A stretch of DNA of 64,000 bases from positions 2,902,025-2,966,024 of the forward strand of contig NZ_CP090981.1 of assembly GCF_021513135.1 (NCBI RefSeq), read 5' to 3'. The notes below the pieces were generated by a model, which was given only the letters and a program-made list of their open reading frames with translations, was not told the DNA's origin and did no database searches. The DNA comes from Vibrio sp. SS-MA-C1-2 (GTDB lineage: Bacteria; Pseudomonadota; Gammaproteobacteria; Enterobacterales; Vibrionaceae). This document shows positions 49,686 to 59,657 of the stretch, one piece after another (within the stretch, counting starts at the first letter, position 1; each line of letters opens with the position of its first letter). The position numbers and the translations under genes are program-made.

Positions 49686-49772
49686 ATAACTAACTTTAAC
49701 TTATAATTAATAAAAAATAAGATTAAAAAAACCCACCTATCCTTTATCATTATTAATTAATGATAAATTAAT

Positions 49773-49803
49773 TAATATTCATGCTAATATTCATGCTAAT
49801 ATT
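49773..49803. repeat. Tandem repeat TAATATTCATGC (2.6 copies)
   Basis: Two perfect 12-bp copies and a partial third, in AT-rich sequence downstream of the winged-helix gene. No function apparent. Confidence 0.75.
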
Positions 49804-49868
49804 TATAGTCATAGTAAAAAGATAGTTAAATTAATAAAATCAGGTGCAGCTCAACTAAATAAGTACTA

Positions 49869-50270
49869 TTAATCTTGTTCAATACTCATGACATAACCAT
49901 ACTTTCTAATCGTAATTAAACTGAATTTTGAACTTCTAATTAATGCCCGCAACTCTGAAATAAGTACCGGTAAACTACTGCTACTAACGATACTTCGATT
50001 CCAGATGTGTGTCGTTAACTCCTCTTTTGAAACCGGTCTATTAATTGAATTCGTTAATAAACAGAGTGCTCGAATTGCATAAAGACTACATTTCATTGTT
50101 CGACTACTACCAACAATCGTTAGCATAATATCTTTCTCCGCAACAGTGACCTCAATACCACTTTCTTTAATAAAGTCATAGTCGAGCCCTTTACAACCGA
50201 CGCAGTGAACTCGCCCCTTACAATCGCTTTGCAGTTCAATAAACTTTGTTGAAATAATTCCATCATTCAT
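49869..50270 (-). CDS. Small winged-helix (OmpR/ToxR-type) regulator with N-terminal Cys-His motif, paralogue 1
   Basis: 133 residues. C-terminal winged helix about 50-130: ELTTHIWNRSIVSSSSLPVLISELRALI, then the wing ITIRKYGYVMSI, as in ToxR/CadC DNA-binding domains. No membrane helix. The N-terminal about 45 residues carry C17-x4-H22-C23-x2-C26, shared with the next gene. I do not recognise the family name. AT-rich pocket between ybbN and the tRNA-Pro genes. Confidence 0.75.
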   Translation of the reverse strand: MNDGIISTKFIELQSDCKGRVHCVGCKGLDYDFIKESGIEVTVAEKDIMLTIVGSSRTMKCSLYAIRALCLLTNSINRPVSKEELTTHIWNRSIVSSSSLPVLISELRALIRSSKFSLITIRKYGYVMSIEQD

Positions 50271-50424
50271 GACTAAAACTCCTTTTAATATTTATTTGTT
50301 ATTATTTAGTAACAACAAACAAATACTAACAACAAGAATTAAAGTAATCAAATTATATAAAATTAAAAATAATTAGATAAAATTAATAAGAAAAATAAAA
50401 TCATAGAAAAGTAAATAAAGTTTA

Positions 50425-50760
50425 TTATTTCTTATTTATTAAAATATAACCTACGCCTCTTACATTTAAGATTTTCATTTCTTTCTCTTTAAAAACCTTT
50501 CTTACTTCATTAATAAGAACAGGGAGACTACTCGCTCCAATATACTTGGTATTCCAAACATGCTGAACAATATCATCATAAGGTAAAACACTGTTTATAT
50601 TGGTCTCAAAAAGACAACAAGCGCGCATAGCATTTGAACTCATTCTAATGGAGTTAAAAAAGTTGTCATTAAGATGAACGCCATTTTTATTACAATAAAC
50701 TGGACATGAAAGGCAATGGATATTTTTATCACAATCTAATTGAATAATTTCGGACATCAT
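50425..50760 (-). CDS. Small winged-helix (OmpR/ToxR-type) regulator with N-terminal Cys-His motif, paralogue 2
   Basis: 111 residues. N-terminal C10-x4-H15-C16-x2-C19 plus C23, the same spacing as paralogue 1. Winged helix about 38-108: DDIVQHVWNTKYIGASSLPVLINEVRKVF and the wing LNVRGVGYILI. Soluble. It lies 154 bases upstream of paralogue 1 on the same strand, so the pair may be an operon or a tandem duplication. Start could be the second Met (50757). The 365 bases upstream (50761-51125) are AT-rich with no gene and contain the tRNA promoter at the right end. Confidence 0.72.
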   Translation of the reverse strand: MMSEIIQLDCDKNIHCLSCPVYCNKNGVHLNDNFFNSIRMSSNAMRACCLFETNINSVLPYDDIVQHVWNTKYIGASSLPVLINEVRKVFKEKEMKILNVRGVGYILINKK

Positions 50761-51062
50761 TTTCTCACTTTGCTAAATATTAAAAAATAAGGAAAAAGTT
50801 GCTCTCCAGCGAGAACAATTAAATAATATTCAATATTGATTATTAATAAAAATAATAATCAATAATTATCAGTATTAACTTTACTTATACTATAAATAAC
50901 CAATGATCGTTGTACTTAGAAATTTTCGTGATCCTGATTCCAAAAATGTTTAAATAATAGATTGATAATCAAGATGTAATCGCTATTGTGCTGCTTTTTT
51001 ATCATCATCGCTCTGATTTTAATCACTTGGTAGTGAAATTAGTAAAAAATAGTAAAAATAGC

Positions 51063-51090
51063 TTGTTATTATAATTTTGCTCGGTATTAT
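51063..51090 (+). promoter_or_regulatory. Promoter of the tRNA-Pro pair
   Basis: TTGTTA, 16-base spacer, TATTAT, then a GC-rich discriminator (GCCTCCTCG) as is common for stable RNA promoters. The first tRNA starts 36 bases after the minus-10. Confidence 0.6.
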
Positions 51091-51125
51091 ATGCCTCCTC
51101 GAAGCGCGATAGTGCAACGAGAGTT

Positions 51126-51202
<77 letters not shown>

Positions 51203-51257
51203 AACAATATAATATGGTTATCTGATAATAATTCAGTGACGGTATTAACAAAATTAT

Positions 51258-51334
<77 letters not shown>

Positions 51335-51341
51335 ATTTATA

Positions 51342-51370
51342 AGCCTCGTTGGCAACAACGAGGCTTTTTT
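51342..51370 (+). terminator. Terminator of the tRNA-Pro operon
   Basis: AGCCTCGTTG - GCAA - CAACGAGGCT then TTTTTTT: perfect 10-bp stem with a tetraloop, 7 bases after the second CCA end. Confidence 0.95.
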
Positions 51371-51410
51371 TGTATACTTAATTTATTGTTTATTTTGCTC
51401 TTGAACGACC

Positions 51411-51995
51411 ATGACTAACCACGACGATTTAGCACTCTTCCAAAAAATGATGTCTGATATTGATCCCCTGGAGCAAAATCAGATCGCCCCTAAAAAACAA
51501 TCAAATATGAGCAAAGACTCTCAACTTGCTCGTCGTTTGGCTGCAATAAGCCTTTCAGAAATTGATAATGAATACCTTTCTCTTGATAACGCAAAAATGC
51601 TCGCGCCTAATGAAATTATTGGCTATCGTCAAGATGGCGTTCAAGAAGGGGTTTATCGTAAATTAAGATTAGGAAAATACCCAATTCAAGCTCGTTTAGA
51701 CCTCCATAAACGGACACTGGAAAATGCTCGCTCAGAAATACTGGCTTTTTTCCGTCAATCTCAACGATTAGATATTCGTACAGTGATCATTATTCATGGC
51801 AAAGGCGCAAATGCCGTTCCACCCGCGATGATGAAGAGTTATGTCTCTAGCTGGCTTTCTCAAATTAAAGAGGTTATGTGTTACCACTCGACACAACCTC
51901 ATCATGGAGGATCTGGGGCGCTCTATGTGATGCTAAAGAAAAGTGCAGCAAAGAAACTTGATAATCGAGAGCATCATCAAGCTCGTCGTAGTTAA
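51411..51995 (+). CDS. smrA: DNA endonuclease SmrA (Smr-domain protein)
   Basis: 194 residues. N-terminal LALFQKMMSDIDPL and the Smr domain about 100-185: LDLHKRTLENARSEILAFF, VIIIHGKGANAV, HHGGSGALYVMLKK. Closest to E. coli YdaL/SmrA (LRSGKYP-like LRLGKYPIQ; PHHGGSGA), not SmrB/YfcN. Nicking activity is known for E. coli SmrA. Convergent with the RhtB-family gene. Confidence 0.9.
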   Translation: MTNHDDLALFQKMMSDIDPLEQNQIAPKKQSNMSKDSQLARRLAAISLSEIDNEYLSLDNAKMLAPNEIIGYRQDGVQEGVYRKLRLGKYPIQARLDLHKRTLENARSEILAFFRQSQRLDIRTVIIIHGKGANAVPPAMMKSYVSSWLSQIKEVMCYHSTQPHHGGSGALYVMLKKSAAKKLDNREHHQARRS

Positions 51996-52012
51996 TTACC
52001 CTCTTAATTTAG

Positions 52013-52141
52013 GTTTAACTCATTATTCGACATCCCATTCATATTTTGACTTAAAGTCGTTGAGTCGTTTATTCATAAAAGTAGAGCCTACGCTCAGTCG
52101 CTTACCGCCGACTAGCAACTCCAATTATTTTAGACATAGGC
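52013..52141 (-). repeat. Half-degenerate ERIC-type repeat
   Basis: The right part (CTTACCGCCGACTAGCAACT, CCAATTATTTTAGACATAGG) is a clear reversed left half; the left 60 bases (GACTTAAAGTCGTTGAGTCG) are only faintly alike. Confidence 0.6.
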
Positions 52142-52145
52142 AATA

Positions 52146-52180
52146 AAAAACCGATAACTAATTCCTAGCTATCGGTTTTA
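52146..52180. terminator. Bidirectional terminator between smrA and the RhtB-family gene
   Basis: AAAAACCGATA - loop - TATCGGTTTTA with A and T tracts on both sides. Confidence 0.82.
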
Positions 52181-52210
52181 TTGTTTTATTGTTTTATTCT
52201 AAAAAATAGC

Positions 52211-52825
52211 TTAAATCACAAACACCACACGAATCGCTAATAGAATCAAGATAGCCCCAGAGATACGATCAATCCAAACCGCTTTTTGCTTTAATTTATC
52301 AAGAATTAAGGAGTGTGATAAAACAAATGCAACAAAGGTATACCACAACCCATCCACAATCAGAGGTGTGGCAACAATAATTACTCTGCTGCTCAATTCA
52401 CTGCCAATGGCAACATATTGACTAAATAGTGCGATAAAGAAAAGTGCAAGTTTTGGATTTAATAATGAGATCATTGCTCCATCACGCATCGCCTCTTTAT
52501 AACTTGCTGGCTCGCCAGCTGCTAGCTTATCGGCAATTCCACCCTTTGAAGAGAGTGCTTGATAGCCTAACCATGCAAGATAAGCAGCACCCGCATAGGC
52601 GACCGTATTAAACACTAAAGGAAACTGATGCAGTACAACGGCTAACCCTAAAAGCGTTAATAATGCATACAAACCCACACCAAGCGCATGACTCCAAGCC
52701 GTTGCAATCCCATGACTTCGACCACTCGCTAATGTGTGTTTAACAACGACGGCCAAACTAGGCCCTGGCGACATTGCACCTAACATTGCGATTGCTAATA
52801 GTGATAGCCAAACTGTAAATGTCAT
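52211..52825 (-). CDS. LysE/RhtB family amino-acid exporter
   Basis: 204 residues, six membrane helices. Family signature AMLGAMSPGPSLAVVVKHTL at the N-terminus, then GVGLYALLTLLGLAVV and FNTVAYAGAAYLAWLGYQAL; LNPKLALFFIALFSQY. Exports amino acids or derivatives; substrate cannot be told. 31 bases upstream of it lies ybaK, possibly one transcript. Confidence 0.9.
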   Translation of the reverse strand: MTFTVWLSLLAIAMLGAMSPGPSLAVVVKHTLASGRSHGIATAWSHALGVGLYALLTLLGLAVVLHQFPLVFNTVAYAGAAYLAWLGYQALSSKGGIADKLAAGEPASYKEAMRDGAMISLLNPKLALFFIALFSQYVAIGSELSSRVIIVATPLIVDGLWYTFVAFVLSHSLILDKLKQKAVWIDRISGAILILLAIRVVFVI

Positions 52826-52856
52826 TTTTTATCATCCTTTATTTTTAAACTGAGAA

Positions 52857-53330
52857 CTACTTCCCAATTTTTCCATAACTACCACCGGTTAAGGTAAGTA
52901 AATCGTTCCCTGCCAATTCAATCTCTAAACCGCGTTTACCCGCACTGACAAAAATTGTCTCAAATTGTTCAGCACTCTGATCTAAAATTGTCGGTAAACG
53001 TTTCTTCTGTCCAAGTGGGCTGATCCCTCCGACAATATAACCCGTCACTTTCTCTGCTAATTTAGGATCGGCCATCTCTGCTTTTTTTGCACCAACAGCC
53101 TTTGCGGCTGCTTTCAAATCAAGCATTCCATTAACGGGTACCACTGCAACGGCCAATTTTTTAACATCACCATTTAATGAGAACAGCAATGTTTTAAAAA
53201 CACGTTTTGGATCTTGTCCTAACTGTTCGACGGCTTCTTGACCGTAATTCTCATTATTACTATCGTGATGATATTGGTGAACGGTATGAGGAATCGCCTT
53301 CTTTTTGGCTAGGTTTATTGCTGGAGTCAT
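52857..53330 (-). CDS. ybaK: Cys-tRNA(Pro) deacylase YbaK
   Basis: 157-residue INS superfamily trans-editing enzyme that hydrolyses Cys-tRNA-Pro made in error by prolyl-tRNA synthetase. Family start PAINLAKKKAIPHTVHQYHH, VFKTLLFSLNGDVKKLAVAVVPVNG with the catalytic lysine segment DLKAAAKAVGAKKAEM, and GGISPLGQKKRLPTILD. ybaK beside ushA is the E. coli order. Confidence 0.94.
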   Translation of the reverse strand: MTPAINLAKKKAIPHTVHQYHHDSNNENYGQEAVEQLGQDPKRVFKTLLFSLNGDVKKLAVAVVPVNGMLDLKAAAKAVGAKKAEMADPKLAEKVTGYIVGGISPLGQKKRLPTILDQSAEQFETIFVSAGKRGLEIELAGNDLLTLTGGSYGKIGK

Positions 53331-53451
53331 ATCTTACCTTACAGATCAATAATTAATAACGAGAAGCGAGTAACTTTATACCTCTGGGTTATTGATCTCA
53401 ACAGGAAAGATTAAAATATCTGATTTAGTTATAAAACCATAAAATGAAACA

Positions 53452-53496
53452 AAAAAACCTCCTAACATTTAGCTAATCGCATAAGGTAGGAGGCTT
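53452..53496 (-). terminator. Terminator of ushA
   Basis: On the minus strand GCCTCCTACC, loop, TTAGGAGG, TTTTTTTG. It lies about 90 bases past the ushA stop. A decayed ERIC-like ATACCC end at about 53534 is also present in this gap. Confidence 0.8.
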
Positions 53497-53586
53497 TAGT
53501 CGTATTATCTACAGTCACAACTAGATAAAAAACCATACCCAAATTAATTAGGTATATACAGTCAGTAACTTGAGCTTAATCACCCA

Positions 53587-55251
53587 TTATTTATAAGTGA
53601 CTTCACCTTTAGGTTCAAACTCTTCCACTTTTATTGGAGAGTGAGTTGATAAGTACTCTTTTAATACTTCAGCATCAACAAAGCCAGTGTTTACATAACC
53701 TTTGTGATCAGCAACTTTAGGATAACCATCACCACCCGCAGCATTGAAGCTTGGCACGGTAAAGCGGTAAGTCTCTTCTTCTATCAGCGATTTTCCGCCA
53801 ATCTCGATATCACTAACCTTATCGCCTTCAACTGTCATGGAAACGCCAGCAAACTGTGCATACGCTCCAGAATCAACTGGTTTTGTTGCCACCACTTGCA
53901 GATACTCTTTAACTTCAGCACCGGTCATATCAACATAAGTGACAATATTGCCAAATGGTTGTACTTTAAGAATATCTTTATAAGTCACATCACCCGCTAT
54001 AATAGAATCACGTACCCCACCGGAGTTCATTACGGCAAAATCTGCTTTTGCTCGCTCCATATGAGAGGTCGCAATCAAACGGCCTAAATTAGTTTGCTTA
54101 AAGCGAACGACATCACGGTCACCTTCTAATTTTTGATCTATTTCAGAGACTTTAATATTCAGCTCTTCTTGCCCTTTCTCTTGGTAAGGTTTCAAGAATT
54201 TGACCATTTCTGGATCTTTAGCTATCTCATCTTCGATAAAGACACGCTGCTTTTTACCATCAACCATCACTTTTTTCTTTAGATTGACAGGGATAAGATC
54301 GTAACTCACTAGGTTTAGCTCGCCATTCTTAAATTCATAATCGGCACGACCAACAAATTTCCCCCACTCATAGGCTTGAACAATCCAAGTGCCATTTTGA
54401 TTATCGGGTTTACATACATCACCAGGCGCAAAGTTTTTATTGGTTAAGTTAGGCGCTTCCATACAGACAGGCTCTTGAGAGTGGCCACCTACGATCATAT
54501 CAAGCTCGCCTTCATCTAAGTATCGAGCTAATGCAACATCACCTGGGGCATTCACGCCGCGCTTGTCGTTCTCATAGTGTCCCATGTGAGTTGCTGCAAT
54601 GATCAGATCAGGCTTTTCATTGGCTTTTAACTCCGCAATCACTTTTTTAGCTTCTGCTTTTGGATCTCTAAAGTCTAGACCGCTAATGTATTCAGGGTTA
54701 CCAATCTTTTGCGTATCCTCTGTGGTTAAACCGATAACCGCGATTTTAAGCCCTTGCTTATTAAAAATTTTATAAGGTGAAAATAAACGCTTCCCTGTTT
54801 GCTTATCGTAAATATTGGCAGAAAGCATGGCAAAATTTGCCCAATCACGCTGTTTAAATAACGTCTCAAGCGGATTATCAAACTCATGATTGCCTAACGC
54901 CATCGCATCATAGCCGATACGGTTCATGCCTTTAAAATCAGGTTCAGCATCTTGAAGGTCAGACTCAGGAACGCCGGTATTGATATCACCACCTGAAAGA
55001 AGCAATACACTCCCACCTTGCGCTTGTACTTCTTGACGGATCTGGTCAATCAACGTTTTACGCGCTGCCATTCCATATTCGCCATTACGGTTATGCCAGA
55101 AGCGTCCGTGGTTATCATTAGTATGCAAAATAGTAATATTATAGGTTTTATCTGCTTGCCATTCAGTTTCTGCAAATACCGCAGTACTTGCGACTGTTGA
55201 GCTTAACAGTGCCATACCAATTGATAAGGTCAGTTTTGAAGGTTTGTTCAT
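53587..55251 (-). CDS. ushA: Periplasmic 5'-nucleotidase / UDP-sugar hydrolase
   Basis: Releases nucleosides and sugars from nucleotides and UDP-sugars in the periplasm. 554 residues. Signal peptide 1 to about 27 (GMALLSSTVASTAVFA). Metal-binding ILHTNDNHGRF, GGDINTGVPESD, LGNHEFDNP, THMGHYEND and GGHSQEPVC; C-terminal substrate domain from about 360 (GGVRDSIIAGDVTY, NAAGGDGYPKV). It resembles the Cl-dependent NutA of marine vibrios. Followed by its terminator, preceded by an ERIC element. Confidence 0.96.
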   Translation of the reverse strand: MNKPSKLTLSIGMALLSSTVASTAVFAETEWQADKTYNITILHTNDNHGRFWHNRNGEYGMAARKTLIDQIRQEVQAQGGSVLLLSGGDINTGVPESDLQDAEPDFKGMNRIGYDAMALGNHEFDNPLETLFKQRDWANFAMLSANIYDKQTGKRLFSPYKIFNKQGLKIAVIGLTTEDTQKIGNPEYISGLDFRDPKAEAKKVIAELKANEKPDLIIAATHMGHYENDKRGVNAPGDVALARYLDEGELDMIVGGHSQEPVCMEAPNLTNKNFAPGDVCKPDNQNGTWIVQAYEWGKFVGRADYEFKNGELNLVSYDLIPVNLKKKVMVDGKKQRVFIEDEIAKDPEMVKFLKPYQEKGQEELNIKVSEIDQKLEGDRDVVRFKQTNLGRLIATSHMERAKADFAVMNSGGVRDSIIAGDVTYKDILKVQPFGNIVTYVDMTGAEVKEYLQVVATKPVDSGAYAQFAGVSMTVEGDKVSDIEIGGKSLIEEETYRFTVPSFNAAGGDGYPKVADHKGYVNTGFVDAEVLKEYLSTHSPIKVEEFEPKGEVTYK

Positions 55252-55293
55252 CCTTGTTATCCTAATTTAATTATATGTGTAAATTCATATCGC

Positions 55294-55423
55294 TATACCC
55301 TTCATACTTGAAGTCGTTAGGTTGTTGGCTTCACTCGCTCACCTCAATCATATAGTACGCCTATACTCATGGGGCCTTACTCAATTGCCGCCTATTAGCA
55401 ACATCAATTATTTTGAATATATA
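55294..55423 (-). repeat. ERIC-type repeat, full length, reverse orientation
   Basis: TATACCCTTCATACTTGAAG, GTTAGGTTGTTGGCTTCACT, CCTCAATCATATAGTACGCC, TATACTCATGGGGCCTTACT, GCCGCCTATTAGCAACATCA, ending TTTGAATATATA. It lies in the 339-base gap between ushA and kdsA. Confidence 0.9.
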
Positions 55424-55525
55424 TTGTAAATTCGTTTGGGCTTTCCTCGAAACTGTTCTGTTAAAATTGCTAAAGGGATCACTTATTTCCGCTATATTTA
55501 TGAACAATCACCATAAAAAAGGCAA

Positions 55526-55560
55526 TAAAAAACCGATACTGCGATCATCACAATATCGGT
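55526..55560 (-). terminator. Terminator of the hemA-kdsA operon
   Basis: On the minus strand ACCGATATTG - loop - CAGTATCGGT then TTTTTTATT, 30 bases past the kdsA stop. Confidence 0.85.
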
Positions 55561-55590
55561 CTCATTATTTTATAAAATCATTAAAAGTGA

Positions 55591-56445
<855 letters not shown>

Positions 56446-56482
56446 TTACTCTCTTATCTTTATTAATTGGTATCAATGATTA

Positions 56483-57292
56483 TTAATGCAATACGACACC
56501 TTGCTCAGAAAGTGCTTTTAATTGTAGTCGTAAAATCTCAATAGATGGGTCATCTGGGCACTGTTCAATAAAGTACTCAAAGTCAGATGCTGCAATGTGA
56601 TTACAGTCTAATTGCTGAAAAATAAAACCACGATCACGAATTTCATAAGGATCATCAGGATTCAATATTAACGCCAAATCACTACAGCGTAGAGCCAAAT
56701 CAAACTGGTGCTCACCCAACAAGATATTCTTCATCACCCCCAGCCAACGACTAATAATACTACTATTACTGCTTGGATGAAGATGAGCGGAAGTGACTTT
56801 TGCAAATGCCCCTTCATGCCCTTTTAACCAAGCTTCCAATAAATGAGAAGTGATCACGTTGCCATCAAATGGATTAATAAAACTGGCTGACTTTCCTGGG
56901 ATATTGACACGCAATATTAATTGAGTAGGAAAGTTAACGGCTTGAACCGGTAGATCTAATTTCTCTGTTAAATAAAGGAAAATAGCACCTAAAGTCACTG
57001 GGATCCCACGACGACGTTCAATGACACTATCAAGAAAGATATTTTCAGATTTAAAATACTCTTGATAGTCGCCTGTAAATCCCCACTCTCGATAAAAAAG
57101 TTCGATTAAACCTTCTAATTGCTCACTCTTATCAGAGATTGTTAATAATTTCTGCTCAGCCTCTTCGACAAGTTGAGCTAATTCTCTCTTAACGATTGAC
57201 TGAGATAGCGATGATTTAATTTCCGCGCTAACGGCTAAGCCAGCGTCGACAAGACTCATGTTATCTAGTTCATCATTATCAAAATCAAACAT
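56483..57292 (-). CDS. sirB1: SirB1 family protein (transglutaminase-like + TPR)
   Basis: 269 residues. Central transglutaminase-like part with RRGIPVTLGAIFLYLTEKL and FPTQLILRVNI, and C-terminal TPR-like helices about 190-260 (ALRCSDLALILNPDDPYEIRDRGF). In E. coli the neighbour is ychA. Biochemical role not known; position between prmC and kdsA is conserved. Confidence 0.92.
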   Translation of the reverse strand: MFDFDNDELDNMSLVDAGLAVSAEIKSSLSQSIVKRELAQLVEEAEQKLLTISDKSEQLEGLIELFYREWGFTGDYQEYFKSENIFLDSVIERRRGIPVTLGAIFLYLTEKLDLPVQAVNFPTQLILRVNIPGKSASFINPFDGNVITSHLLEAWLKGHEGAFAKVTSAHLHPSSNSSIISRWLGVMKNILLGEHQFDLALRCSDLALILNPDDPYEIRDRGFIFQQLDCNHIAASDFEYFIEQCPDDPSIEILRLQLKALSEQGVVLH

Positions 57293-57294
57293 AT

Positions 57295-57678
57295 TTATCC
57301 TAAGAACATCGGTACTTTCATCATCGCTAACTTCGCCGCCATAAATAACCAGCCAAGCGCCCCTAAGAAAGCAAATGTTTTAAATACTTTATTGTTGGTA
57401 TAGTGGAAGGTGACAAAGCCAAGGGCAATATAAACACCGACACAAGTAATTTTTTCTGTTAACCAAACGGCTGAAGTTGTAAACGGAATAAAGCCGGTAA
57501 TAAAAATCAGGGTTATACCCGATACAAGTAAAACCGTATCAGTAATATGAGGGGTGATTTTCAACCACTTCTTCTCTAACATTTTAGAGTTAGCCATTAA
57601 TAATATATATCGAAAAACAAAAAGTGTAACACTTAATGCAATAGCTAATAGATGAATATGTTTAACAGCTGCGTACAT
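57295..57678 (-). CDS. sirB2: SirB2 family inner membrane protein
   Basis: 127 residues with four membrane helices (about 5-28, 42-62, 72-92, 100-122). Conserved KHIHLLAIALSVTLFVFRYI and KITPHITDTVLLVSGI. Function unknown. Two bases separate it from sirB1, so they are coupled. Confidence 0.92.
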   Translation of the reverse strand: MYAAVKHIHLLAIALSVTLFVFRYILLMANSKMLEKKWLKITPHITDTVLLVSGITLIFITGFIPFTTSAVWLTEKITCVGVYIALGFVTFHYTNNKVFKTFAFLGALGWLFMAAKLAMMKVPMFLG

Positions 57679-57693
57679 TTGACTTCTCTTTTA

Positions 57694-58548
57694 TTAAATT
57701 TTCGCTGCCGGCCATTGACCCACAGTGACTCTTCCATGACCAGCATAATCTAGCTCAGTCACCACATATTGATAGCCATACTGTTCGAGTATCGCTCTGA
57801 CATCATCGCCTTGTTGATAGCCATGTTCAAGTAAAATCCAACCTTTCGGTTGTAAATAATCTCGTCCTTTATCAACAATATAATCTAGATCGGCTAATCC
57901 TTTATTCTCTGCGACTAGCGCACTTAACGGTTCAAAACGCACATCACCTTGCGCGAGATGAGGATCATCTTGATCGATATAAGGGGGATTACTCACGATA
58001 ATGTGAAATTTTTGATTATTTTTTAATGGTTGATACCAACTTCCGGCTAAAAACTGACAGTTATTAATTTCGAGTCTTTCTCTGTTCTCGTCAGCTAATA
58101 TTTGTGCTTCAGGTTGAAGGTCAATACCTGTGATTTGGCAATCCGGCCGTTCGCTAGCAATCGCCAATGCAATCGCACCTGTACCGGTTCCTAAATCTAA
58201 AATCTGACATTGTGGTGTTAATTTATCGAGAGCTAACTCAACCAAACGTTCAGTATCTGGGCGTGGTATTAACGTCGCAGGTGAAACTTTTAAAGGCAAT
58301 GACCAAAACTCTCGCCAGCCAACAATATAAGCAATGGGCTCACCACTTAAACGCCGGGTTATCAGTTGTTCTAATTGAGTCAATTGCGATTCTGTTAACT
58401 CTCTTTCTGGCCAAGTAAAAAGATAACTCGATGGTTTATCTAATACATGGCATAACAGTACCGAGACATCAATACGCGCAGAGTCAAAGCCTGCTTCTGC
58501 AAGTTTTGACTCTGACGTTTTTTGTACCATTTCAATGGTATTAATCAT
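57694..58548 (-). CDS. prmC: Release factor glutamine methyltransferase
   Basis: Methylates the Gln of the GGQ motif in RF1 and RF2. 284 residues. SAM motif ILDLGTGTGAIALAIASERP and the amino-donor-binding NPPYI (VSNPPYIDQDDPHL). 5 bases after prfA, a substrate-gene pair kept in most gammaproteobacteria. Confidence 0.97.
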   Translation of the reverse strand: MINTIEMVQKTSESKLAEAGFDSARIDVSVLLCHVLDKPSSYLFTWPERELTESQLTQLEQLITRRLSGEPIAYIVGWREFWSLPLKVSPATLIPRPDTERLVELALDKLTPQCQILDLGTGTGAIALAIASERPDCQITGIDLQPEAQILADENRERLEINNCQFLAGSWYQPLKNNQKFHIIVSNPPYIDQDDPHLAQGDVRFEPLSALVAENKGLADLDYIVDKGRDYLQPKGWILLEHGYQQGDDVRAILEQYGYQYVVTELDYAGHGRVTVGQWPAAKI

Positions 58549-58553
58549 AATGA

Positions 58554-59642
58554 TTAATGGTTCTCAGAAAGTGCAGCTAACTGATCCGCTTGATACTCTT
58601 GAAGTACAGGTTGAATCAAGCAATCGACATCACCTTCTAACACTTCATTTAAACGGTATAGTGTTAAGTTGATACGGTGATCCGAAACACGACCTTGCGG
58701 ATAGTTATAAGTACGAATACGATCTGAACGATCACCAGAACCTAATAGGTTACGACGAGTATCTGACACAGCCTCTGCACGACGCGCTTCTTCAGCTTGA
58801 ATAATACGAGCTGCAAGTACCGACATCGCTTTTGCTTTGTTCTTATGCTGAGAACGCTCATCCTGACATTCAACCACCGTACCGGTTGGTAAGTGAGTAA
58901 TACGAATCGCAGAATCGGTGGTGTTAACGTGCTGACCACCAGCACCTGATGCACGGAAAGTATCAATTTTAAGATCAGAAGCTTTGATCTCTGGAAGGTC
59001 GGCTTCAGGGATCTCAGGCATAATCGCCACAGTACAGGCCGAAGTGTGAACTCGACCTTGAGATTCGGTTTCAGGAACACGCTGAACACGGTGACCACCA
59101 GATTCAAACTTCATGGTCCCATAAACGCCATCACCGCTAATTTTCGCGATCATCTCTTTATAGCCACCTTGCTCTGAAGCATTGGCACTCATCACCTCAA
59201 CGCGCCAGCCTTTTTTCTCAGCAAACTTTGAGTACATACGGAATAAGTTACCGGCAAAAATACCTGCTTCATCGCCGCCCGCACCGGCACGAATTTCAAC
59301 AAAACAGTTATTACCATCATTAGGATCTTTTGGCAGCAATAAGATTTGCAGTTCATCATTTAACTTTTCAATGACGGCATCTGCTTCTTTGATCTCATCT
59401 TTTGCCATTTCACGCATCTCTTCATCATCTTCTTTCAGCATCTCTTTTGCTGCAATCAGATCTTCTTGAGCTTGCTTAAAAGCATTGAAACAGTTAGTCA
59501 CTTCCTCTAACTGTGAATACTCTTTTGATAATTCACGGAAACGGTTTTGATCACCAATAATTTCTGGATCACCCAGTAAGTACTGAACTTCTTCGTAGCG
59601 TTCTGCTAGTGTTTCTAATTTTAATTGAATCGATGGTTTCAT
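58554..59642 (-). CDS. prfA: Peptide chain release factor 1
   Basis: Recognises UAA and UAG. 362 residues (E. coli 360). Tripeptide anticodon PxT is [13 protein letters not shown] near 188; peptidyl-transferase GGQ in [19 protein letters not shown] near 235. N-terminal helical domain 1-100. 15 bases after hemA. Confidence 0.98.
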   Translation of the reverse strand: MKPSIQLKLETLAERYEEVQYLLGDPEIIGDQNRFRELSKEYSQLEEVTNCFNAFKQAQEDLIAAKEMLKEDDEEMREMAKDEIKEADAVIEKLNDELQILLLPKDPNDGNNCFVEIRAGAGGDEAGIFAGNLFRMYSKFAEKKGWRVEVMSANASEQGGYKEMIAKISGDGVYGTMKFESGGHRVQRVPETESQGRVHTSACTVAIMPEIPEADLPEIKASDLKIDTFRASGAGGQHVNTTDSAIRITHLPTGTVVECQDERSQHKNKAKAMSVLAARIIQAEEARRAEAVSDTRRNLLGSGDRSDRIRTYNYPQGRVSDHRINLTLYRLNEVLEGDVDCLIQPVLQEYQADQLAALSENH

Positions 59643-59657
59643 AATTAGTGTCTAATA

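Noticed and set aside
53534-53575. Additional ERIC copy near ATACCCAAATTAATTAGG
   Set aside because: Only a short terminal resemblance remains, too weak to list as an element.
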